Below, one piece after another: positions 19,101 through 25,800 of a stretch of 30,098 bases of DNA. The stretch comes from a virus. Positions within the stretch are counted from its first letter, which is position 1; each line of letters opens with the position of its first letter. The notes beneath the pieces are model-generated. The model had not been told where the DNA came from. It was given only the letters and a program-made list of their open reading frames with translations, and made no database searches. Location of the stretch: positions 1-30,098 of IMG/VR virus record IMGVR_UViG_3300027963_000234, one strand, 5' to 3'. The position numbers were made by a program, and so were the translations under genes.

Positions 19101-19174
19101 TCTGAACCTAGAGTATCTAAACTCTGCGATGCAACTACCTTTGGAACACTAGAAAAAATACTTTTTAAACTCAT
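10133..19174 (-). CDS. Giant (3013-residue) baseplate/tail protein with two LamG-like domains flanking a P2 gpI-like segment
   Basis: A single uninterrupted frame of about 9 kb. Residues 168-400 are a LamG/concanavalin-like sandwich (GVTIEFWLNKQGF, FYVNGELND, GSIDEFRYWKTART). Residues 440-600 resemble the P2 gpI tail protein (YIPQWIREEEE, then ILKSKGTEKSYRNLIRCFGV). Residues 655-870 are a second LamG-like unit (YLNVYDNSKWNFAVRVRP, FYIGSH, ISTLKYWQSYLEN). Further compact, probably conserved blocks are RHVALNRGTDTYTSRPEAWK (about 1355-1375), NRFSAPGELRTNSRGYLNRY (about 1505-1525), SIHKVNRNTLYRF (about 1595) and AVVAVPYIEENGVKKFFEIP with MYVFEFDYYLDQNDL (about 2710-2810). The rest is Ser/Thr/Asn/Tyr-rich beta material. 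It follows the 497-residue gene directly (stop then ATG) with AAGG nine bases ahead. I infer a giant wedge or peripheral baseplate protein, perhaps replacing gpI or gp7, with sugar-binding sandwiches facing the host. A giant fibre is the alternative. Confidence 0.85.
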   Translation of the reverse strand: MSLKSIFSSVPKVVASQSLDTLGSEIESAEFIEQKQIDINRFVPPVDYSNPRSFAKFGLASKYYSDAYTRISQQYPYDGSLKEKIQFFNTSSNFDKWIFDNKYPRYTGYVSISPNGWGTRTGSLVGGYGNSVTSSYIYIKGGPNTSGSTLVEKFKYSNYYSEEYKRASNLDYDLTNGVTIEFWLNKQGFDSSKTEKEVIFDLWNNKNSSSIDYGRLVLEITSSTTALSSFYLTAQSGTNGFSRVRLGDVTVSELTSSGWNQYSVVLKNTGSTINTKFYVNGELNDNITFGTSLQPVTGAMLATIGSLITAYSGSSTALGWGKLSGSIDEFRYWKTARTEKDIKFNWLTNVNGGTNTDDANTDLGVYFKFNEGIVGSSSYDSIILDYSGRISNGTFVGYEEDCRNTGSALISSNFSEQPDPTVYAIHPDYTSSLQTLIDESFEHDTENNAAIYNYIPQWIREEEEKSGEGLLPNLVQVISSYFDNLYQQIWFLTKIKNMNYTSGSDKPITFANRLLENSGFITPEIFVESEISEFFINRNDAVFFSSSLNDVKNKIYLNIYNNLDGILKSKGTEKSYRNLIRCFGVDSELIKMNLYADGSTYKLQDNTYSTAVKKKFVDFNDTDRFDTTVYQFADASITSSLSYIPGNTSASYMGMTAETEVIFPRRFEKGEPLYVSYPFLSSSLFGMHEANSASANNLTWNGSDDINFQVYAVRPEQESKNAYFQLTDYNGTYVNLTSSVYLNVYDNSKWNFAVRVRPDKYENIDAVSGTTNSATYTIEFYGVKTNLDTIESEFLLTQSINNSRGQNFFSKAKRFYIGSHVLNFTSSQNVLTRTDTKISTLKYWQSYLENDVIIAHSKDASNYGSLHAYRNAYVPSVTSISGTYVPQIETLALNWDFATITSSDGGDPGNPTNKVAQFIVPDATSGSLELLNRYGWLGDILNHQYTGRGDFFLPNDDQVVNVEYVFAAKQQLPESLDSLDTIQVLTQDDLVYTRETRPANYYYTFEKSMYQSISEEMLNMFGTIIEFNNLIGEPVNRYRQEYKDMSKLRQLFFERVQNTPSLDKYVDLYKWLDSAISVFISQLTPASANVSEKIFNVIESHILERNKYWNKFPTIEFKGTDPEAGAQSINKLVYNWKFGHRPLTGLESDNADYWLNRAERDTAPLSSSVSSSNYSRSRILSVAASALNRKYTTPTRYVVDEVSEIKGGTNLHKNNKIDFLKIATAPHGPMDADDVINVPANYLFIGVENTSSLLKDISDVKNPNKKIKYSFNVVHGRDYLSSSLGYGEVLKSDIAIPANFISGNITTGYNADVVENFISGVIITNLHNDTYGPNKEKPMQGPFTEQWVGGLQSRHVALNRGTDTYTSRPEAWKLLLGQLGTSSYQATMGFVGADYPFPEGNPDEPSYPVRAHKRAYYYREGTSKKPVNIANIQYSTSSYNLGNFRSNYEVLHTVGRTNNNMLLTDQTGTVNLAQTELRTVLRTAPNDDRVDFELPTRTPYKTVIGNRFSAPGELRTNSRGYLNRYAEEFSAYNALPFRNKQVIGDARRVNDNLTIESSSYTPEIIEGTIGYNYNQLLARHSDFGGLMSGSATIPSIHKVNRNTLYRFDDNGLRSTYNNGFVSYQIPRKDAGYSWITASLTQGITSGNVAQLSLNNSLVTVPQGTSSVVQQIPFVSVSDVGLSGSQFVLTGAITTIDSSGLNTVIVESVGYDSLGSITSSLSSLTSSIVTSVSSEAGLFNALMILRNGLYQYPTFKQLYRSTHPSVKLQIKNSQFGNVDTIPVTVTGPTGNLVTIYTRNSNRFYSEPYVVSRKPILASLGYSDGKLSSNLQITFSNQNETELFCNDEFNYLLGLTKCENKSYSTITKLYLGGALQSNSSPINKFNSLKYQENIYPSAINRYKKIVRKRTNYDNQFWRDSQSDRITLNSSSSYGSITISSQSMWALDAIQSFDTRTTNSAGVKTNGDGAGILQNNHSFYYSSTSSAAQLKISPLFSRKHMVQNLNSFVAPTGKNLSAPAFPLPIGFGDAYWSAAQKATILNNDGTYSSSSINPFYNSYDEYADDISYIGKNGSLIPEFRLENKISDYLSSKDISILNNLQIIGADANYSDNNSDVFYKTYTNTEFMKNFSVVKEDHKDLVDPLKITLECNAYIKFIPYKGFFPADRTVDIATAFSSSYLPYVSSSLASSSFITASVFGDDIKHRNFITPFMAPGILYNTIKSGIAVDYALLQKPVLDSDLSASFYSYKAIDVPNANGSGSNAMIVARNNDDAVITKRLPFEAILQPDKYTKNITLYDFESHPSASTNLRYRNFINKLSASGEDGISTSILKSDGDNKYKYMINNFLAETVNFFLSEQKLTSIQSKPENTLNLNLTSGSVYGARLKIYRSLNENRNYFPLNYDLPQDPDTNLDYVLSQSIKFDISSDYTASVYAAYKGNKTLSETFTLYSRPSAFGPDFAASINSGTLNPSNGNSAGNYYTRDARLGYNPIYTPPYYYGESWADIVFKATETKKYTIQEIIQNSNINYLRFDTRQAAWTSSVGTEYVSGTVNVFPPTSQDSVSGSYFLLSKTNLNNNCMHLSACLNIQNYKTIVNSDVNTLTNNRLLKTNDITYAWNIETKFETPMLNFNDTALDGDEVSTTGRQAIPYGIWHQFGKIPQDNEGVFIQIESIPDNWLQYHPLATGSSYYNASTSIRDLTKLVGFSTEPVKLGKLQKSKKVYEAVVAVPYIEENGVKKFFEIPRKTADISLGLAEPSSDGSDDAGNTIKQMVTYLDKYVFPPMFDFKTNNETTPVSMYVFEFDYYLDQNDLSYIWQNLPPVNSRKVEKKTATISHKLLYNELMGHANALRNQTIDTNLQWMVFKVKQRAKIDYNEYLGNKAVDTNNKLIKDITIFNNINENLFTDVKYSYNWPYDFFSLVELADINTAIDFQAPDDTTRTSVFTTEKTVGTLSNERFTVPELGSSKNSSSKQESNNNYRYREASNQVSPTETILSDSISKTNSAISNLSSKINKGLK
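16565..17212 (-). other. Second LamG-like domain of the 3013-residue protein
   Basis: Residues 655-870 include FQVYAVRP, AYFQLTD, YLNVYDNSKWNFAVRVRP, YTIEFYGV, FYIGSHVLNF and ISTLKYWQSYLENDVIIAHS. The last element corresponds to GSIDEFRYWKTARTEKDI of the first LamG-like domain. The 'K-W-N-F-A-V-R-V-R-P' strand pairs with its WNQYSVVLKN. It is less canonical than the first copy. Confidence 0.6.
17375..17857 (-). other. P2 gpI-like segment of the 3013-residue protein
   Basis: Residues 440-600 start with a predicted helix ending YIPQWIREEEE, continue with helices (ISSYFDNLYQQIWFLTKI) and reach ILKSKGTEKSYRNLIRCFGV before a strand (LIKMNLYADG). In P2 gpI-type tail proteins a 'hxxKGT-x-x-(A/S)-hRxxhxxhG' helix precedes a short strand in the same way. 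The match is by eye and limited to this block. Confidence 0.6.
17975..18673 (-). other. First LamG/concanavalin-like domain of the 3013-residue protein
   Basis: Residues 168-400 run from GVTIEFWLNK (first strand with the EFW core) through VIFDLWNN, RLVLEI, WNQYSVVLKN, FYVNGELND and GSIDEFRYWKTART to GVYFKFNEG. This strand order, with the paired 'W-x-x-Y-x-V-V-L-K-N' and 'Y-V-N-G' elements, is the usual LamG/pentraxin pattern. Such sandwiches often bind glycans; binding is not shown here. Confidence 0.8.
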
Positions 19175-20668
19175 TTAGGTAACCTTAAATTTGAATACTT
19201 CTGGTTGTTCGATATAAGTGTTCATATCACCATTGTAATATGCAAGCTTTATACCATAACTATAACCTTGTTCTAATATTGACATATCAAAATCAAAATA
19301 ATTTCCAGAATTATCAAATGAAAGTTCGCTAAACTTTTCGCTACCTGTGCTAAAAGGAATTACTTCCAAATCATCAACTAATCTAAATATTTTATATGAG
19401 CCACTTTCTATTATCGATGGTTCAATATATGTGTTTGCAACAGTATAAATGTTTGGACTCCAATCTTTATTACGTGCAAAAATCTTAAATCTTGCAATTT
19501 CATCTTTCGAATAATATTGTTTCATATTTGTAATTTTACTTACATATGTTGTATATGGTGCTGGTTCTGATGTTTCAAAATCAATAATATCTATAGAACC
19601 AGTATAATAACAAGTTGTAAATGATGAATTGGACCACCTATCAAAGACTTGCGATGCTGTTGTATTAAGAGCAAATGTAGCAGAATATACACCAGTTTTA
19701 ACCCAAGAGCCAGTAACAGGATTATTTGGTGTTGCAGCAATGGTTACACTACCTGTTAAATCAGTATGAATTTTAACATAAATATTTCCTGTTCCAATCG
19801 TTGGAATATCATAAAGTCTACCACGGAAATAATTGTACAAGTAAATTGTGTGTAAGTTTTGATCTGCTGGTAAGTTAGAAGAACTTGCGTAAAAGTTGGA
19901 TCTGTCATCTTTTACAGCATCATTCCATCTTGCTTCAAGGTTTGGTCTATAAAAAAAGTATTCTGATGAACGAGCAAAGAATTTTTTTGTATAATAACTT
20001 ATAGATGCACCATTTGGATTAAATGGTACAGATGCTGAAGTTATTCCAGATGAATTTGAATAATAAGCTTCATTGCTTGAAGTTAATTTAAGTAACAAAC
20101 CATAATTTGGTCGCGAACCAGTAATCCATTGCTCAACAATTGAAGTTATATCAATGTTTAAGTTTTCAAGACCAGTTTCAAAATATTGAGAAAAAGCAGA
20201 AGAGGTAAGATAATCACCACCTTGATTTACCCAAGCAGCACCACTTGCGGCATTTGCCCAAGTAGTTCCTATACCACCATAGGTTAAATCAGAAAACTCT
20301 TCCATATCGAGTCCTCTACCCTCTTCCCACGACCTTGAAACAGGAAATGCATTTATTGTATATTCATAAGGAGTTGTACTTGAATGTGGTGCGTTATAAA
20401 GATTTAAGTAAAACTTCACGTTACCAGATACAGGAATTTTTTTGTTTGTTCTATCGGAAGCAAGGTCTGAAATTGGAAATTGAATCAAAAATCTCATTAT
20501 TTGTTGCGCTTCATTATCAGTAATTGTTGAACCTGTTTTATAAAGCGAAAACACCTCTAGAATATCTGCCCTTCCCATATTAGAGCCAGTTGCTCTTGTA
20601 TTACCGTCTGTTTTAAATGCGTTTGTTATTGAAGCATCTTTTTCAGCATAATATCTTTTTATAGCCAT
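19175..20668 (-). CDS. Baseplate-region protein with DNRLRE-like N-terminal domain
   Basis: This 497-residue protein lies between the gp6/J-type gene and the giant. Residues 1-200 have the layout of DNRLRE-type beta-sandwich domains. They start with YYAEKDASITNAF, contain IMRFLIQFPIS and VKFYLNLYNA strands, then SRSWEEGRGLD, and finish with IDITSIVEQWITGSRPNYGL (171-190), the characteristic 'D-h-T-x-h-V-x-x-W-x-x-G-x-x-N-x-G-h' signature. A second part (about 210-290) contains KKFFARSSEYFFYRPNLEAR and LYNYFRGRLYD; the C-terminus is a further sandwich ending in VFKFKVT. The ATG shares one base with the stop of the upstream gene (TAATG), with AGGAA 12 bases ahead. In bacteria DNRLRE domains occur on surface proteins and adhesins. 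Here a connector between wedge and giant protein, or a peripheral appendage, is likely. Confidence 0.82.
   Translation of the reverse strand: MAIKRYYAEKDASITNAFKTDGNTRATGSNMGRADILEVFSLYKTGSTITDNEAQQIMRFLIQFPISDLASDRTNKKIPVSGNVKFYLNLYNAPHSSTTPYEYTINAFPVSRSWEEGRGLDMEEFSDLTYGGIGTTWANAASGAAWVNQGGDYLTSSAFSQYFETGLENLNIDITSIVEQWITGSRPNYGLLLKLTSSNEAYYSNSSGITSASVPFNPNGASISYYTKKFFARSSEYFFYRPNLEARWNDAVKDDRSNFYASSSNLPADQNLHTIYLYNYFRGRLYDIPTIGTGNIYVKIHTDLTGSVTIAATPNNPVTGSWVKTGVYSATFALNTTASQVFDRWSNSSFTTCYYTGSIDIIDFETSEPAPYTTYVSKITNMKQYYSKDEIARFKIFARNKDWSPNIYTVANTYIEPSIIESGSYKIFRLVDDLEVIPFSTGSEKFSELSFDNSGNYFDFDMSILEQGYSYGIKLAYYNGDMNTYIEQPEVFKFKVT
20069..20668 (-). other. DNRLRE-like domain of the 497-residue protein
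   Basis: Residues 1-200. The strongest support is the block IDITSIVEQWITGSRPNYGL followed by LLKLTSS, together with an N-terminal 'D-A-S-I-T-N' strand and the WEEGRG turn. The family signature is recalled rather than searched. Confidence 0.6.
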
Positions 20669-22464
20669 TATAATACAGTTCCTATTATGTCAGAATTTGG
20701 ATATTTAATTTCAAAAATATGGTCTTCTGGGATTGAGACATATCTACCGTCAGCAGATTTATTGGCCTCAATATCATATCCTACATCGGAATATACGCCA
20801 CCAACTCTATTAAAAATAGTAACTTTTTTAACATCTGCAATAGTTGGAACTTTTTGTAACGCTACCATAACATCTGTTAAATATATTGGCTCTCCAATTT
20901 CAAATTTTCTTTTAAATTCTTCTTTTACTGCTTTAATACCATCATCTAAAGCAGAATATTTACTTTCTTGTTGTGTTGCTTTAATGCTAAATTTAATACC
21001 TATATTGACTACTTTTGCATCAAGAATATCAACAGTATCATTAACCATTTTTACTCTTGAAAGCCAAGTCTTTAAATTTTGTTTAATTGTAGTATTTGCA
21101 CTAACTAAAAATCCATTTGAATCTTCGGATAAAACATAAAGATTTAAATTTCTTTTTATAGAGTCAGCATCACGAACAATATTACATCTTGCTATTGAGC
21201 CAAACTTGGCTGGCATTGCATAAGTAAATGCTTTGTAGTCTTCTTTTGTTACTGCTCTATTTTGAGAAGCGAAATAATTCAATGCTCTAATTTTTAACTC
21301 TTCTGTTGTTGGAACTGTGGTGCTTCCAATTATAGGAAATTCATTATCAATTTCTAATGAAGCACGTACAGCATTTTTAACATCATTAGACAAATTTGCT
21401 TCGTCTGCAAAACTAAAACTTGGACTTACTACTTGGCTTAAACTTCCAACAGATGCATTTACATTATTTACGGAATTTGCTCTATAAACAACAGTCAAAG
21501 TTGTATTTGATGGACCAATTCCAAATTTGTCATTTTCAACTAATCTTGTTGGGTCAAAAGAGGTATCAGAAAAATAGTTTTTAGCGTGCATTTCTAAAAC
21601 AGTATTTTTTGGGTCAAATATATCGTTTTCAGTATCTATTGCAGAATCTGAACCGTGACCAAATTGCAAATAAGTGTTTATTGCAGTTCTTTCAACAGTA
21701 AATCTTCTAGCAACAACAAATGGTTTTAATATCGATGGAATACCATCTGATAAAGCATTTGGGTTAGTAGTTTCAGAATAAATTATGTTTTGTGCCAACG
21801 AATCAACTTCATAATATTCATTCCCTTCGGCATCTACAACACTTATAATTTCTGCTATATTATTAGAACCTAAACCAACCTTTCTAAACTTTTCAAAGTC
21901 TCCAATTGTAATGGTTCTTCTAAAATTATTGCCAGATATTATTCTTCCATTTGCTTTAATTGCATACTCTGTAGGTAATCCAGTAGTATCATCTATTTTA
22001 GAGGCAATAACTAAATTTTTACTACTTTTAAATTGCACGTTTTCAGCTAATATAAAATTAACACCATTAGTTGTAGAAAATACGCTATTTCTTAATAAAG
22101 TAGGAACATATCTGGTATCTGGTCCTAATCCAGAAGCAACTGCTGGAATTGAAATATAAAATGTAGCAATTCCAGTTGAAGAAGGAGCAAGTTTGTTTCT
22201 ATATCCAAGTTGTCTCGCTATTTTAATAACGTTGTTGTATTCGTTGGCTGTATCAAAAAAAGATTCATTTACTTGATAATCTAAATAGAATGATAAAGTA
22301 TCGCCAATATAGGATACAGTTTCAAACATAAGAGAAGCAAAAGAGTTTTGGCTAAAATCTTTTACTGTATCGCCATAATATCTTTGTGCATAATCAAGCA
22401 AATCTTGCTTAATAGAATTATAATCTCTGCTAGTGTATTTTATGCTTGGTTTGCTTTTTGACAT
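20668..22464 (-). CDS. Baseplate wedge protein, gp6/J family (baseplate J-like)
   Basis: This 598-residue protein matches the baseplate J/gp6 family along its length. Residues 5-90 have the classical N-terminus: YTSRDYNSIKQDLLDYAQRY, then TVKDFSQNSFASLMFETVSY, IGDTLSFYLDYQVNESFF and IKIARQLGYR. Residues 402-429 carry the family's second hallmark (NRAVTKEDYKAF, then PAKFGSIARCNIVRD). The C-terminal part holds the YLTDVMVALQKVPTIADVKK block. In T4, gp6 dimers form the inner ring of the baseplate and drive the sheath contraction signal; this protein should occupy that position. It lies directly after the gp25/W gene (37 nt gap) and overlaps the next gene by one base. AGGAA lies 14 bases ahead of the ATG, a rather long spacing. 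This is one of the best-supported calls. Confidence 0.93.
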   Translation of the reverse strand: MSKSKPSIKYTSRDYNSIKQDLLDYAQRYYGDTVKDFSQNSFASLMFETVSYIGDTLSFYLDYQVNESFFDTANEYNNVIKIARQLGYRNKLAPSSTGIATFYISIPAVASGLGPDTRYVPTLLRNSVFSTTNGVNFILAENVQFKSSKNLVIASKIDDTTGLPTEYAIKANGRIISGNNFRRTITIGDFEKFRKVGLGSNNIAEIISVVDAEGNEYYEVDSLAQNIIYSETTNPNALSDGIPSILKPFVVARRFTVERTAINTYLQFGHGSDSAIDTENDIFDPKNTVLEMHAKNYFSDTSFDPTRLVENDKFGIGPSNTTLTVVYRANSVNNVNASVGSLSQVVSPSFSFADEANLSNDVKNAVRASLEIDNEFPIIGSTTVPTTEELKIRALNYFASQNRAVTKEDYKAFTYAMPAKFGSIARCNIVRDADSIKRNLNLYVLSEDSNGFLVSANTTIKQNLKTWLSRVKMVNDTVDILDAKVVNIGIKFSIKATQQESKYSALDDGIKAVKEEFKRKFEIGEPIYLTDVMVALQKVPTIADVKKVTIFNRVGGVYSDVGYDIEANKSADGRYVSIPEDHIFEIKYPNSDIIGTVL

Positions 22465-22501
22465 AATTATTAATTATTTCCTAACATTTATAAATAGTAT
22501 A
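22465..22501 (-). promoter_or_regulatory. Longest intergenic gap, holding the gp6/J ribosome-binding site and a possible weak promoter-like element
   Basis: This 37-nt gap is the largest in the window. On the minus strand it contains TATTTATAAATG, close to the T4-type late element TATAAATA, followed by TTAGGAAATAATT, which supplies the Shine-Dalgarno for the ATG at 22464. It is AT-only apart from a few bases and has no stable hairpin or T-run, so it is not a terminator. Similar octamers are expected by chance many times in DNA this AT-rich, so the promoter reading is weak. Confidence 0.3.
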
Positions 22502-22867
22502 TTAGACAGAAACTGTAAGTGTAGTAGGAGCAGAACCAGAAATAGAAAATTTTATTGTAATACTCAATCCATTTTGTGATGATGCAGTTTCTTCAATTTT
22601 TAGTTCTGTTACATTAATATAAGAAAGATATTTAGAAATTTGTGAAAATATTCTGTTTTTTAATCCTTCAACAGTAGAAGTGGTTAAGTTTTGAAATATA
22701 TATCTTTTTAAGCCAACTCCATATTCAACATCTATTCTTTCGCCGGGATTTGTTAATAAAAGATTTAAAAGATTTTGTCTTGCATTTCCGACAGTAGTTG
22801 TGTGAGCAGAAACTCCAAACACTCCATCTACTCTTAATGGTAGTATTGGTGCAATTGTACTAGGCAT
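22502..22867 (-). CDS. Baseplate wedge protein, gp25/W (lysozyme-like) family
   Basis: A 121-residue protein whose residues 29-60 (ARQNLLNLLLTNPGERIDVE, then YGVGLKRYIFQN) are the hallmark of the gp25/W family: helix, 'L-L-T-x-P-G-E-R', then 'G-x-G-h-x-x-h-h-F'. The family forms part of the wedge core next to gp6/J and is shared by T4, P2 and contractile injection systems. Length is typical (110-135 residues). I place the start at 22867 rather than the upstream ATG at 22891 because AAGGAG at 22878-22883 sits 11 bases before it, while the upstream ATG lies before that site and would add a basic MRTRRNRI leader. At 22867 the ATG shares one base with the stop of the giant upstream gene (TAATG), so translation should be coupled. 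Confidence 0.92.
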   Translation of the reverse strand: MPSTIAPILPLRVDGVFGVSAHTTTVGNARQNLLNLLLTNPGERIDVEYGVGLKRYIFQNLTTSTVEGLKNRIFSQISKYLSYINVTELKIEETASSQNGLSITIKFSISGSAPTTLTVSV

Positions 22868-25800
22868 TATTCTGTTTCTCCTTGTTCGCATTCATTGCCA
22901 TTATCGTCGTATGGCCTTCTTTCTAGTATTCTATCTTTTGTTATTACAAATGGACCAACTGGTCTTAACAGAGTATTTACTCTTTCCATTAAAGCATCTG
23001 GTCCTTTTGTAAGATTTGATAAAATAGGATTTTTATATTCTGTATCTTCCCAATTGTAAAATATATCAAAAAATATCTGGCAAGCTTCTTTAGATTTATA
23101 AAAATTCAAGAATTTTTCATCAAAAGTAACTTGTTGTGCTGCAACCCATTCGTCGGCAATTCCTATGGTTTTAACATAAGTTTCGGTTATGAACGCACAA
23201 ACAGCAGACATATATTTTTGCAACGGAACACAATAATAAAACAAGAATCTAAATTCTTCACTCTCATACAGTTCTTTTACCAAACAATCATGATTATATT
23301 GATTAGTACCACTATTTGGGTCAAATGATGCCAAAGTATCATTAATCATATCTATTTCTGCCTGTACAATTGGTATAATATATTGTGAATTTTTTATCCC
23401 GTCAGAATTTAAATCGCATACAGGTAAAAAGTATGCCTTTTCTAACATATTAATATTTGTATTAATTGATGGTAAATCAGAAAAAACATTTTTTGGAGGC
23501 ACATAACTTAAACGAAGACCGTACTTAATACCCAATGTAGAGCCAGTAAGTTGGTATCCTTGTTCTTGTGAGCCAGTAACAGATAAATCACCAAATAATT
23601 TAAACATTTCCGTATTTTGAACTTCAGTTGGCAATGTACCAATCCATTCTTTGAAGGAATTTGCATTTACAACACCAAATAAATTTTCTGGTCTGTTTAT
23701 TATTTCTTCTGGGATTACAGTTCCAGAAATAGGGACCGTTCTATCTTGTAACTTGACATATCTTTCTAAAAAGAAAAATCCATTTGGATTTTCTTGAAAT
23801 TCATATGCATTTAAATAATCAATAAATGCAGAATCAGATAATATTACATCTTTTAGTGAATCCAAAGGATTTTTATCGCTACTACTAGCAACATCAAAAT
23901 ATGAATTACTTCCATTTCTTAAAATATTGAAATTATCAGAATCTAAAAAGTATTTACGAATATTAGTTTTTGTTGGAGTTGTATAAATATGGGCAGCAAA
24001 GTTAGAGGACATTGCAGATATTTCATCTTTTAAAATTTTACGCAACAATATTTTAGCTTCTACTTTTGTATCTCTAATTGCTTGTAAAACCATTTCTTTT
24101 CTTATTCTTTTAAGAGATGGATTTGTAATTGATTGTTCATTTAACTTATTCATAACTGTAATCAACATTTGTTTCATAGATGTGCCGACATTGTTTTGAA
24201 TATTGCTAATTGTAGTCAAGATAGTTTTTAATTGATTTATTAAATTGTTTGATGCAGAATTACTTGGGTAATTTGCAACAAATGTTTCATAAAGTTGTGG
24301 TATTGATTGAACAGTATCAGAACCTTCGCTAAATATCTTTAATGCGTCATATTCTGATGCTCTTGTATTTAAAATTGGTTCAAAAGTTGAATAATTTTCT
24401 TCAATTTTTGAAAATTCGCTATTTCTAATTGAATCAATCAATATTATTGTTGATTGCTTTAAGTCTTTCAAGATTTCATTCATTTGTTCTAAAAATTTAA
24501 AATCTTTATTTTTTACAAAGTAAAAATCTCTTATCATAGCGTTGATTGAATCCATCGCTTGTTGTTCAACGTCCGTGAGAGTAATTTCTTCAGCAATTAA
24601 TTTTCTAGATACGACTTGAACGCATTGTTCTAAAAATTGTAAATAATATTCATCATTTACAGTATTAAGTATGCCTCTTGGTTGATTTAAAAGACCTTTT
24701 TCTATTTTTGTCAAAATATAATCAATATATAATTCATCTATTACTTTATCATAAGAAACAACAAACTTATTATATAATGGCATACATCTTAAAATTGCCT
24801 CAGAAATATAAATTCTAAGAGTAGTAACTACTGCTACTTGTAAGTTAGCAGCCATAATAGAAGATAAAGGTTTAATATATGGCACTAATTCACGGCATTC
24901 TGGAGAATAAGCTAATTGAATATCGTCAGACAATTTTCTTTGTAATTCTGTCATAAGTTGGCTTAATTCGTCAAAATTAACAATATTTTCTACTTTTGGC
25001 TCGCAACCAAACTCTGGTATTATTGAATCCGCCACACCTAGCCAGCCTGTTCTGGCTGGTGGCTTAATGTAGATTGGAGGTTGGTCTTCTGTTCCGCCAT
25101 ACTTAGTGTAATCTAAAAACACAACTCTAGGATTATTTGTTTTTCTTTCTAATGTATCTGGGTCTAATTCAATATCCTCTTGAGTTATTTTGTCATTTTG
25201 ATAATCATATCCAAAAAGATAAGCTTCTGGTTCTGATAATGATTGATTTATAAATTTGAAACCTCTATCGGCAATAGAATCGTAGTTGTCAATTGTTATT
25301 TGCTGTGGCGTTGAATATTGACCAATAGAAATTTTAGAATTAACAAACGAAATAAAACAATCAGCTTGTGGAGAATTTTGAATATAAGATGGTAAATATT
25401 GTTCTTTTAATTGTCTTATATTATCATCTAAATCATATCTAGATTGATAGATAACATTGTATGTTTCAATCTTTGGAACTTTTCCAATCAACAAAGTAGA
25501 AGTTAGAGCTTCAATTTGATCAAACTGAATATCAGATGGTATTTTTAATTCTTTTATTTCTGTTAATTCAGATTCAGTCAAAACTGCAAGTCTGTTTAAA
25601 TTATCCGAAGATATATCACCGTCTTTAAGCGCAAATTGAGAAAATAATAAATGATATTTTTTACCAATTGGTACAAAATCTGGATATCTAGAAGTGTTAA
25701 TAGTGAAACTATAATCTTCTTTTTTACCAAACAAAATTCTTTTTGGTGTTTCTGCATCTGTTCTAGCATTATAAGATGTTGTTCTTGTAAAAAACGCTTT

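Noticed and set aside
20687-21139. Plus-strand open frame of 150 codons
   Set aside because: It lies wholly antisense to the well-supported gp6/J gene, has no Shine-Dalgarno and reads as a hydrophobic shadow of that gene's codons. The 137-codon frame at 6240-6653 and other plus-strand frames are rejected for the same reason.
22465-22501. Rho-independent terminator in the largest gap
   Set aside because: There is no GC-rich stem and no T-run after a hairpin on the minus strand, only AT-rich sequence and a Shine-Dalgarno site.
22868-22891. Upstream ATG start for the gp25/W gene (129 residues)
   Set aside because: It precedes the AAGGAG site at 22878-22883, would place a basic MRTRRNRI leader before the family N-terminus and overlaps the upstream gene by 25 nt, whereas the ATG at 22867 has ideal spacing.
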